Shown here piece after piece: positions 1 to 5,202 of a stretch of DNA of 11,113 bases (position 1 is its first letter; each line of letters begins with the position of its first letter). The position numbers and the translations under genes are program-made. The notes under the pieces are model-generated. The model saw nothing but the letters and a program-made list of their open reading frames with translations. It was not told the DNA's origin and ran no database searches. This DNA comes from Mariniphaga sp964624645 (GTDB taxonomy: Bacteria; Bacteroidota; Bacteroidia; Bacteroidales; Prolixibacteraceae): assembly GCA_964624645.1 (NCBI GenBank), contig CAZVAD010000094.1, positions 1 through 11,113 on the forward strand, given 5' to 3'.

Positions 1-51
<51 letters not shown>

Positions 52-69
52 CTTCCCTTAATAGAGGAA

Positions 70-115
70 ACAGGAGTGGGAGTAAAGAGCTTTTGGCTTT
101 AAACCCCGGTCCTGT
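70..115 (-). other. Stem-loop in the spacer between tRNA-Gly and tRNA-Thr
   Basis: The spacer between the two tRNAs can fold into one long hairpin. ACAGGA (70-75) pairs with TCCTGT (110-115). 79-83 pairs with 103-107, including a G.U wobble in the minus-strand transcript. 84-87 pairs with 97-100, leaving a 9-nt loop. Short internal loops separate the three helices, giving about 15 base pairs in 46 nt. It is not a tRNA: it has no T-loop and no anticodon arm. A processing signal between the tRNAs is possible but is inference. Confidence 0.4.
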
Positions 116-122
116 AAATTGA

Positions 123-194
123 GCGGGAGACGGGGCTCAAACCCGCGACCCTTAGCTTGGAAGGCTAATGCTCTATCAACTGAGCTACTCCCGC
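123..194 (-). tRNA. tRNA-Gly (anticodon TCC)
   Basis: A complete 72-nt cloverleaf on the minus strand. Acceptor GCGGGAG pairs with CTCCCGC, D arm GCTC with GAGC, and anticodon stem TTAGC with GCTAA around loop CTTCCAA. T stem GCGGG pairs with CCCGT around loop TTTGAGC. Positions 34-36 are TCC, so it decodes GGA/GGG glycine codons. The 3' CCA is not encoded. It is the first tRNA of the cluster, about a dozen nt downstream of a consensus Bacteroidota promoter, and is followed by tRNA-Thr. Confidence 0.97.
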
Positions 195-205
195 AAAATG
201 CGGCG

Positions 206-233
206 CAAATTTACAAAATTTTATCAGAAACAA
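206..233 (-). promoter_or_regulatory. Bacteroidota-type promoter for the tRNA cluster
   Basis: On the minus strand a TTG (231-233) is followed after 17 nt by TAAATTTG (206-213), an exact match to the TAnnTTTG -7 box of Bacteroidota. The predicted transcript starts near 200, just upstream of the mature 5' end of tRNA-Gly at 194. This suggests the tRNAs, and probably tuf beyond the edge, are transcribed independently of the hpf operon. The rest of the 195-410 gap holds no recognisable gene. A small inverted repeat at 340-354 lies downstream of the hpf stop but has no following T tract. Confidence 0.7.
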
Positions 234-410
234 GAGCAAACAGTTGCTTATTCTGAATGACAAATCAAAATATTAACAATCCTGCTGAAAAATCAATATT
301 TCAATTGAAACTGTCTTAAATTCAGTTGTTTCTGAAACGCCCTTTTAAAAAGGGAGTGCAAATGTAAAATATTATTTTAAAAATCTGAAATTAATTTGAA
401 AAATTAAAGA

Positions 411-713
411 TTATTTACTCTTGAGCTTTTCTTTGAATTTTTCCAGTTGCTTACGGATGGCATCCAGCGCCAGATCTGTTGCTTCCTCAAAGGTATCGGC
501 CTTTTTCTTCGCAAATAAATACCCGTTGACAGGTATCGAAACCTTAATTTCAGCGATTTTATTGTTGGCTGTTTCCGGTTTCAGTAGTTTTAATGTTACC
601 TCAGCGTTAATGATACCGTCAAAAAAGGTATCCAGCTTATTTACTTTTTTATTAATAAAACCTACCAGCTTCTTGTCGGCTGTGAAACGTACTGAATTAA
701 TAATAATTTCCAT
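411..713 (-). CDS. hpf: Ribosome hibernation-promoting factor, short HPF/RaiA family
   Basis: A 100-aa protein of the HPF/YfiA (RaiA) family. Family members bind the 30S decoding region of idle ribosomes during slow growth, blocking tRNA and mRNA and, for short HPF, favouring 100S dimers together with other factors. The chain follows the family pattern: an N-terminal strand (MEIIINSVRFTADKKLVGFI), a first helix, paired strands around residues 36-67 (INAEVTLKLL, AEIKVSIPV, GYLFAKKK) and a basic second helix ending KFKEKLKSK. The length fits the short form; the C-terminal dimerisation domain of long HPF is absent. ATG at 713 lies 19 nt after the xerC-like stop with no promoter between, so it is probably cotranscribed with rpsU and xerC. 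No Shine-Dalgarno sequence is seen. Confidence 0.9.
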   Translation of the reverse strand: MEIIINSVRFTADKKLVGFINKKVNKLDTFFDGIINAEVTLKLLKPETANNKIAEIKVSIPVNGYLFAKKKADTFEEATDLALDAIRKQLEKFKEKLKSK

Positions 714-732
714 AGTAACACTTTTTAAATGG

Positions 733-1617
733 TTAACCCCTTGGATGGGCTTGTTTATATACTTTTTGCATTTTCTCGAAAGTCACGTGTGTGTATATTT
801 GGGTAGCCGATAAATTGGCATGTCCCAGCAGCTCTTTCACCGCATTGAGGTCGGCCCCCCGGTTGAGCAGATGAGTGGCATAGGAGTGGCGGAGCACATG
901 AGGGCTCTTCTTTTCCAGTGAAGTCACCTGTTCAAGATACTTTTGCACCGTTCTGTAAATCAATTTTTCGTAAACCGGCTCACCTTTTTCCGTAACCAGA
1001 AGCAGATCACCAGAATGGGCAATCTCCCTGTTTCTGATTTCTAAATATTGCTCCAAAAGTGGATTTATACTGTCCGGATAAGGAATAATCCGCTCTTTGC
1101 GGCGTTTTCCCATCACCCTGACGAGTCTGTTCTGCCGGTCGAAATCAATATCTTTCAACTGAAGCAGCTCGGCTCTTCTGATGCCGGTACCGTAGAGCAG
1201 AGTAATAATCAGCTTGTCTCTTATCCCGGTAAAATCATCAGAAAAGAAACCATCATCCAGCAAGTGATGCAGGTTTTCTTCATTCACAAAATAAGGTAGT
1301 TTTTTTCGGACCTTGGGCAGGGGAATGTCTGTCAAAGGATTAGTTTCAAGGACTTCATTCTTCATCAGAAACCTGAAAAAAGCTTTTACGCTTGAAACCT
1401 TTCGTTTGATTGACTGCGGGCGGTAGCCTCTTTCCATAAGAGACAGAACCCAACTGCGCAACAGTTTGGAGTCAGCCTCTTTTATATTAAAATCCCCGAC
1501 CGTTTCAGTGCAAAAAAGCACGAACTGATCGAGGTCTTTTTCATATGCCAATGTTGTATGTGAAGAATATCTCTTCTCATACTTCAGATAGTTGATAAAA
1601 GATTCCCGGTACTTCAT
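733..1617 (-). CDS. xerC: Tyrosine recombinase of the XerC/XerD type
   Basis: A 294-aa tyrosine recombinase, the usual Xer length. Family members resolve chromosome dimers at dif sites with FtsK. An N-terminal SAM-like core-binding domain (about 1-90) is followed by the catalytic domain. The catalytic set is complete: R147 in GTGIRRAEL, K171 in GKRRKERIIP, H240 and R243 in HVLRHSYATH, H266 in LLGHANLS and the nucleophile Y275 in TQIYTHV. Its place between rpsU and hpf matches the conserved single-copy chromosomal gene of Bacteroidota, which argues against a mobile-element integrase. Whether it is XerC or XerD cannot be settled here, as the partner gene is not in the window; the symbol is provisional. 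ATG at 1617 lies 40 nt after the rpsU stop, across a hairpin. Confidence 0.9.
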   Translation of the reverse strand: MKYRESFINYLKYEKRYSSHTTLAYEKDLDQFVLFCTETVGDFNIKEADSKLLRSWVLSLMERGYRPQSIKRKVSSVKAFFRFLMKNEVLETNPLTDIPLPKVRKKLPYFVNEENLHHLLDDGFFSDDFTGIRDKLIITLLYGTGIRRAELLQLKDIDFDRQNRLVRVMGKRRKERIIPYPDSINPLLEQYLEIRNREIAHSGDLLLVTEKGEPVYEKLIYRTVQKYLEQVTSLEKKSPHVLRHSYATHLLNRGADLNAVKELLGHANLSATQIYTHVTFEKMQKVYKQAHPRG

Positions 1618-1636
1618 TCATCTGTTTAAAACCACA

Positions 1637-1670
1637 CCAGGAACTGTTTTGTTTCAGTTAATCTTCCTGG
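1637..1670 (-). other. Intercistronic hairpin at the rpsU/xerC junction
   Basis: CCAGG (1637-1641) pairs with CCTGG (1666-1670), and AACTG (1642-1646) pairs with CAGTT (1655-1659) around the loop TTTTGTTT, with a 6-nt one-sided bulge. The minus-strand RNA hairpin includes the rpsU stop codon (1658-1660). It is followed by TGTGGTTTTAAAC rather than a clean U tract. It could be a leaky terminator or an RNA-stability element lowering xerC and hpf expression relative to rpsU; that role is inference. Confidence 0.45.
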
Positions 1671-1849
1671 CGCTGTAATTTTTCAATGTATGCAGCTTTT
1701 TTCAACTCTTCTCTTCTCAAAATCGAAGGTTTTGTGAACTTCTGCCGCTCACGTAATTCCCTCATTACGCCTGTTTTTTCAAATTTCCGTTTGAACCTTT
1801 TTAAGGCTCTCTCAATATTTTCACCTTCTTTGACCGGAATAATAATCAT
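1658..1849 (-). CDS. rpsU: 30S ribosomal protein bS21
   Basis: A 63-aa, strongly basic, helical protein with the bS21 pattern: IIIPVKEGENIERALKRFKRKFEKTGVM followed by a KFTKPSILRREELKKAAY tail. It sits in the 30S platform next to the 3' end of 16S rRNA. In Bacteroidota, published ribosome structures show bS21 with bS18 and bS6 sequestering the anti-Shine-Dalgarno. A tyrosine reported in that pocket, Tyr54 from memory, is present here as Y54. ATG at 1849 is preceded by GTGGTAAAAAA, with no Shine-Dalgarno. It is first gene of the rpsU-xerC-hpf operon, with a consensus promoter at 1878-1908 and a predicted leader of about 20-25 nt. Confidence 0.95.
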   Translation of the reverse strand: MIIIPVKEGENIERALKRFKRKFEKTGVMRELRERQKFTKPSILRREELKKAAYIEKLQRQED

Positions 1850-1877
1850 TTTTTTACCACATTTTTAAATTGAGGCG

Positions 1878-1908
1878 CAAACTTAGAAATTATTCGTGAC
1901 AAATCAAA
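1878..1908 (-). promoter_or_regulatory. Bacteroidota-type promoter of rpsU-xerC-hpf
   Basis: On the minus strand TTTG (1905-1908) is followed after 19 nt by TAAGTTTG (1878-1885), both matching the Bacteroidota -33/-7 consensus with standard spacing. The predicted start near 1872 leaves a leader of roughly 20-25 nt before the rpsU ATG at 1849. It lies in the gap between the helix-hairpin-helix gene stop (1961) and rpsU. Confidence 0.75.
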
Positions 1909-1960
1909 TTTAAGTGAAAAAAATTATTTTCCAAACCTTTGAACAGGGTTTTAATGTTTT

Positions 1961-2902
1961 TTAACGATAGGTAATATAAGGCTTCAATCTGGCGAAAGTT
2001 ACTGAATCTACAAGCCTTTCGGTAAGTAGTTGTTTTTCTGATGAGAACGGTCCATGCTTTTGCCGGAAATTTAATATTGCATCAACATGCTCGCGTTTGA
2101 AGTAGGGATGCCGGATAAAATCATTAAAATCTGAGAAGTTCAACCGGAGCCTTTCCACTTTCAGGGAATCAGAACGAACAAAATCACTGATACCATGAAA
2201 AGTCTCTTCAGAAATACCATATACTTCCAAAAGTTGCTCTTTTGAGTGAAAGCCGCCAAGCAGGTTCCGGTATTTCAAAATACGCATGGCATAAACAGGC
2301 CCTATGCCGCGAAGTGAGACCAACTGAGATGAATCGGCCGAATTCAGTTCAACCGGCTGAATTTCAAAATTGCCTTTGCGGATATGGTTCTCAGCAAGTT
2401 TTTCTGTAAAGTTCTTTTTGTTTTCATCAAATAGGGGAGTTTTCTGAACGGCAGAATTTTGCGTAACATTTTCATTTTGAATGCGCTGTTCCGGTAACAA
2501 AAGATAAGGTTCTATTGCTGAGAAAATACTGTCATTCATTCCGTATAAACGGCGGATATCCGCCGCCACGGTAAATTTTCCGCCAGCAGACCTGTATTTC
2601 AGAATATTCCTTTTGATAAAATCCGAAAGATTAAGCGAATCAAGCTGGGTTTCAGAGACGGTATTCGGGTCAAAAGCAAAAAGCGAAAGCCTGTGCTCAG
2701 GAAGATTACTCTCCGGATTGGATTCTTCTGAAGCGCTTTCATAAGCAGGGAATTCATAATCAAGGGACCTTTCGATGTGATCAATAATCAGATTCGCAAT
2801 GGCAGCAAGCACAATCAGCGCACTTAATACAATCAGTGCATTCCTGTCCTTCCGTGAAAAATTGAAATATTCCTGAACCAGGTGTTTAAAATGACTTTTC
2901 AT
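1961..2902 (-). CDS. Membrane-anchored protein with three ComEA-like helix-hairpin-helix units
   Basis: A 313-aa protein with a short N-terminal stretch (KHLVQEYFNFSRKDR), one transmembrane helix at about 21-41 (ALIVLSALIVLAAIANLII) and an extracytoplasmic-looking linker. Three ComEA-like units follow at about 75-135, 182-243 and 250-312. The middle one is textbook: VELNSADSSQLVSLRGIGPVYAMRI with the GIGP hairpin, then KYRNLLGGFHSKEQLLEVYGI. The others are looser; each keeps the 'RN/DAI L.(Y/F)R...G.F' half. Such domains bind DNA non-specifically, as in ComEA during DNA uptake, but the role of this Bacteroidota family is not established. I chose ATG at 2902: the longer frame begins with TTG at 2965, adds a segment unlike a signal, and starts upstream of the predicted transcription start. 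Confidence 0.8.
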   Translation of the reverse strand: MKSHFKHLVQEYFNFSRKDRNALIVLSALIVLAAIANLIIDHIERSLDYEFPAYESASEESNPESNLPEHRLSLFAFDPNTVSETQLDSLNLSDFIKRNILKYRSAGGKFTVAADIRRLYGMNDSIFSAIEPYLLLPEQRIQNENVTQNSAVQKTPLFDENKKNFTEKLAENHIRKGNFEIQPVELNSADSSQLVSLRGIGPVYAMRILKYRNLLGGFHSKEQLLEVYGISEETFHGISDFVRSDSLKVERLRLNFSDFNDFIRHPYFKREHVDAILNFRQKHGPFSSEKQLLTERLVDSVTFARLKPYITYR

Positions 2903-2962
2903 TGCCTGACAATTTGGGGTAGAATAACGTGTATAACAGGCAATTAAAGCTAAATGTTTTGG

Positions 2963-2993
2963 CAAAATAAACTTTTGTGCAAAATTTAAACAA
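2963..2993 (-). promoter_or_regulatory. Weak candidate promoter for the helix-hairpin-helix gene
   Basis: A TTG (2991-2993, minus strand) is followed after 20 nt by TTATTTTG (2963-2970), which has one mismatch to TAnnTTTG. The predicted start would be near 2957, consistent with translation from ATG 2902. The mismatch makes this tentative. The 115-nt gap between the symporter stop and this gene shows nothing else. Confidence 0.3.
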
Positions 2994-3017
2994 CAAAAAA
3001 TGCAGAAGGATGTCGCT

Positions 3018-4379
3018 CTAAAACCTAATCAGTCCGATTCCCTGCAGAAAAATGAAAGTGATGGCCAGAGGAGCAAGAAATTTTACGATAAACATAAACA
3101 TCGGCATATAACCTGCCTTCAGTTTTCCCTTGTTGGTCAGTTCTGCATAAACTGTTTTGCGTCCAAGACGCCAGCCCACAAAAATGACAATAAAAAACCC
3201 GCCAAGCGGAAGCAGAATATTTGCAGAGGTGAAATTCATCAGGCCGAAAATTGTAAAATCAAAAAGCTTGACGTCAGCCATTGTGCTTGTGGAAAGCACA
3301 CACATTACCCCCAGAACTGAAACAGCAAGTGTGGTAAGCCAGGTGGCGGCTTTTCTGGAAAAATGAAATTCTTCCACAAAGAAAGCCACAATCACCTCCA
3401 TGACAGAAATTGTAGAAGTCAAGGCTGCCACCCCTAACAGCACAAAAAAGATGATTGAAAAGAAATATCCGCCATACATTTGCTGGAAAATTCCGGGCAG
3501 GGTTATATAAACTAAGCCTTCGCCCGAGTTAGGTTCGATGTTAAAGGCAAAAACTGCAGGAAAAATTGCAATTCCGGCAAGTATTGCAATAATTGTATCG
3601 GCTACAGCCACAGAAACTGCCGTGGAGCCAAGATTCTCCTTTTTGCGGAAATAGGAAGAATAGGTAATCAGTGTCCCCATGCCTATACTCAGCGAGAAAA
3701 AAGCCTGACCCAACGCTTCGAGTATTGTTGAAGTGGTTATTTTACTGAAATCCGGTTTAAACAGGAACAGGATTCCCCCTTTTGCACCCGGCAAAGTGAT
3801 GGAACGAATCACCAGAACCAGTAACAAAACCAGCAATAAAGGCATCAGGATTTTTGAATATTTTTCGATTCCCCGCTGAACTCCTGCAAGAATTATAGCG
3901 GCAGTCAGCAGCATAAACACAAAAAACCAGAAAAGCGGACGCCACGGGCTGCCAATGAAAGATTCATACATCCCGTTCAGTTCGTTTGTTGAGAGCTTTA
4001 CAAATCCATTAGTTACAGCCTGATAGGTATATTCAAGTGTCCAGCCTGCTACAGCGGTATAAAAGGCAAGAATCATAAAAGCTGCGACAACTCCCATAAG
4101 ACCAATGAGATACCACATACTTCCGGGAGCCAGTTTGCGAAATGCGCCAAAAACATTGCGGCGCGACTTTCTGCCAATGACAAATTCAGAAATCATTACC
4201 GGAATTCCTATCAGCAGCACAAACCCCAGGTATATGATTAAAAAAGCGCCCCCTCCGTTTTCGCCTGCCACATAGGGAAAGCGCCAGATATTTCCAAGTC
4301 CGATAGCAGAACCTGCAGTGGCGGCAATCACTCCAAATTTTGATGCAAACGAATCGCGTTTTTTTGAAATACCAGACAT
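3018..4379 (-). CDS. Sodium-dependent transporter, neurotransmitter:sodium symporter (NSS/SNF) family
   Basis: A 453-aa inner-membrane protein of the LeuT/MhsT family, which takes up amino acids or related amines with Na+. TM1 carries the signature ATAGSAIGLGNIWRFPY, with N30 matching the Na+ ligand N27 of LeuT, followed by GENGGGAF. The unwound TM6 segment is FFSLSIGMGTLITYSSY, close to LeuT FFTLSLGFGAIITYASY, with the Na+-binding Thr retained as T236 or T239. I count eleven hydrophobic helices; the chain ends after TM11, as in many bacterial NSS proteins such as MhsT, rather than the twelve of LeuT. The substrate cannot be read from the sequence. I chose ATG at 4379 over GTG at 4385. It has its own promoter with a leader of about 110 nt. 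Confidence 0.93.
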   Translation of the reverse strand: MSGISKKRDSFASKFGVIAATAGSAIGLGNIWRFPYVAGENGGGAFLIIYLGFVLLIGIPVMISEFVIGRKSRRNVFGAFRKLAPGSMWYLIGLMGVVAAFMILAFYTAVAGWTLEYTYQAVTNGFVKLSTNELNGMYESFIGSPWRPLFWFFVFMLLTAAIILAGVQRGIEKYSKILMPLLLVLLLVLVIRSITLPGAKGGILFLFKPDFSKITTSTILEALGQAFFSLSIGMGTLITYSSYFRKKENLGSTAVSVAVADTIIAILAGIAIFPAVFAFNIEPNSGEGLVYITLPGIFQQMYGGYFFSIIFFVLLGVAALTSTISVMEVIVAFFVEEFHFSRKAATWLTTLAVSVLGVMCVLSTSTMADVKLFDFTIFGLMNFTSANILLPLGGFFIVIFVGWRLGRKTVYAELTNKGKLKAGYMPMFMFIVKFLAPLAITFIFLQGIGLIRF

Positions 4380-4467
4380 ATTCACTCTGATTTTAAATGA
4401 CTGAAACTTGTTCTGCCCTTTTTTGAAAATACAATAAAAACGAGGCTAAAATTGCAAAAAATTATTC

Positions 4468-4513
4468 AGTTTCAATAAAAAACAACGCTTATACAAAACT
4501 AAATATTGAAACT
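4468..4513. repeat. 10-bp perfect inverted repeat straddling the symporter promoter
   Basis: AGTTTCAATA (4468-4477) and its exact reverse complement TATTGAAACT (4504-4513) are separated by 26 nt. The right arm lies in the -33/-7 spacer and the left arm just inside the transcribed region. The symmetry centre (4490-4491) falls close to the predicted transcription start. A repressor operator is a natural reading but no regulator gene is adjacent. Because one arm lies upstream of the start, it cannot be an RNA hairpin of this transcript. Confidence 0.4.
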
Positions 4514-4523
4514 TAGGCAACAA
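4494..4523 (-). promoter_or_regulatory. Bacteroidota-type promoter of the NSS symporter gene
   Basis: On the minus strand TTG (4521-4523) precedes, by 19 nt, TAGTTTTG (4494-4501), an exact TAnnTTTG box. The start is expected near 4490, giving a leader of about 110 nt before ATG 4379. The leader holds no riboswitch or strong hairpin that I recognise. Confidence 0.65.
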
Positions 4524-4549
4524 CCGGACTGAAAAACTCAAAAAAAACA

Positions 4550-4557
4550 TAACTTTG
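4550..4557 (+). promoter_or_regulatory. -7 box upstream of the PIN-domain pseudogene
   Basis: TAACTTTG on the plus strand matches TAnnTTTG exactly; no good TTG lies 17-23 nt upstream. Its predicted start near 4561-4564 is about 20 nt before the ATA at 4583 that replaces the expected start codon. This spacing supports 4583 as the ancestral start of the PIN gene. It is divergent from the symporter promoter. Confidence 0.5.
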
Positions 4558-4582
4558 TAGAAAGTTACAACATAAAATTACT

Positions 4583-5055
4583 ATAAAAACGGTAAAGCCA
4601 AGAGTTTATATTGACACTTCAGTTTTCGGAGGATATTTTGATGAGGAGTTCTCAGAGCATACCATTCCGTTTTTTAAAAGAATCAGAAACGGGGAATTCA
4701 TTCTTTTATATTCTTCGGTAACTCAGGAAGAACTTGAAAATGCACCGCTAAAAGTAAAAGAACTTGTAAAAAGTCTGAAAGTTGATTATACAGAATTTTT
4801 AGAAGTAACGAGTGAATCCGTAGTTTTAGCAACTGAATATTAAAAGAGAAGGTGGTCGGGCACACAAGTTATACAGACTGTCTGCACATAGCATTGGCAA
4901 CCATTAACCACGCAGACTTTTTAATAAGCTGGAACTTTAGGCATATTGTAAACATTCAAAAAATAATGGGTTACAATTCAATTAACATTAAAAATGGATA
5001 CAAACAATTAGAAATTCGTTCCCCCAGAGAATTAATAAAATATGAAGACAACTGA
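4583..5055 (+). pseudogene. PIN-domain toxin (VapC-like ribonuclease), start codon lost and frameshifted
   Basis: Two reading frames join into one PIN-domain protein of about 157 residues. Frame A reads (ATA)KTVKPRVYIDTSVFGGYF and runs to ..SVVLATEY, then stops at TAA 4841-4843. Frame B resumes as LKEKVVGHTSYTDCLHIALA.., then ADFLISWNFRHIVNI, and ends at TGA 5053. The four acidic PIN positions survive across both halves: D in YIDTS, E in TQEEL, D in YTDCLH and D in HADFL. Related intact proteins typically begin MKxRVYIDTS and read ..EYI.. at the junction, so the simplest history is loss of one base near 4838-4843. Frame A has no ATG, GTG or TTG before the domain; ATA at 4583 stands where ATG is expected. 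Intact PIN toxins are metal-dependent RNases held by an antitoxin. Confidence 0.8.
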
Positions 5056-5194
5056 AAAATCATTTGATGCTGTAAAATTTATGCGTGAACAAAGAGACAA
5101 GTTGAGCAAAAGGTTAGCTAAAATGACAAAAGAAGAAATTTTAGCATACTTTAAAAAACGCAGTACACAGGAAACAATCAAACCCTGTGCATAA
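5042..5194 (+). CDS. Small protein paired with the PIN gene, probable antitoxin
   Basis: A 50-aa protein beginning MKTTEKSFDAVKFMREQRDK, then a charged helical middle (SKRLAKMTKEEILAYFKKR) and a short tail ending KPCA before TAA at 5192. It starts at ATG 5042 inside the last codons of the PIN pseudogene, a 14-nt overlap in another frame, typical of translationally coupled toxin-antitoxin pairs with the toxin first. Small proteins with an 'FDAVKFMRE.RD' start and a 'T.EEI..Y(F/I)' segment commonly follow PIN genes of this type; that association is from general familiarity, not a search. The frame looks intact. With the toxin start gone its expression is uncertain. The gene stops 8 nt before the tamL stop on the other strand, with no terminator visible. 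Confidence 0.65.
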   Translation: MKTTEKSFDAVKFMREQRDKLSKRLAKMTKEEILAYFKKRSTQETIKPCA

Positions 5195-5202
5195 CTGCCT
5201 CT

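Noticed and set aside
258..269. TGACAAATCAAA, a 12-mer also present at 1897-1908 in the rpsU promoter, as a shared regulatory site
   Set aside because: A 12-mer match is expected by chance a few times in 11 kb. In the tRNA region it is not positioned as a -33 element.
340..354. CCC-T/A-rich-GGG inverted repeat as hpf terminator
   Set aside because: The stem is about 5 bp with an A/T loop, and no T tract follows in the minus-strand direction.
2903..2965. TTG-initiated N-terminal extension of the helix-hairpin-helix protein
   Set aside because: It has no signal or conserved-looking feature, overlaps the candidate promoter, and an ATG just before the membrane segment is available.
4836..4860. 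Programmed -1 frameshift joining the two halves of the PIN gene
   Set aside because: The junction lacks an X-XXY-YYZ slippery heptamer and a downstream hairpin, and PIN toxins are not known to need frameshifting. The missing start codon also points to decay.
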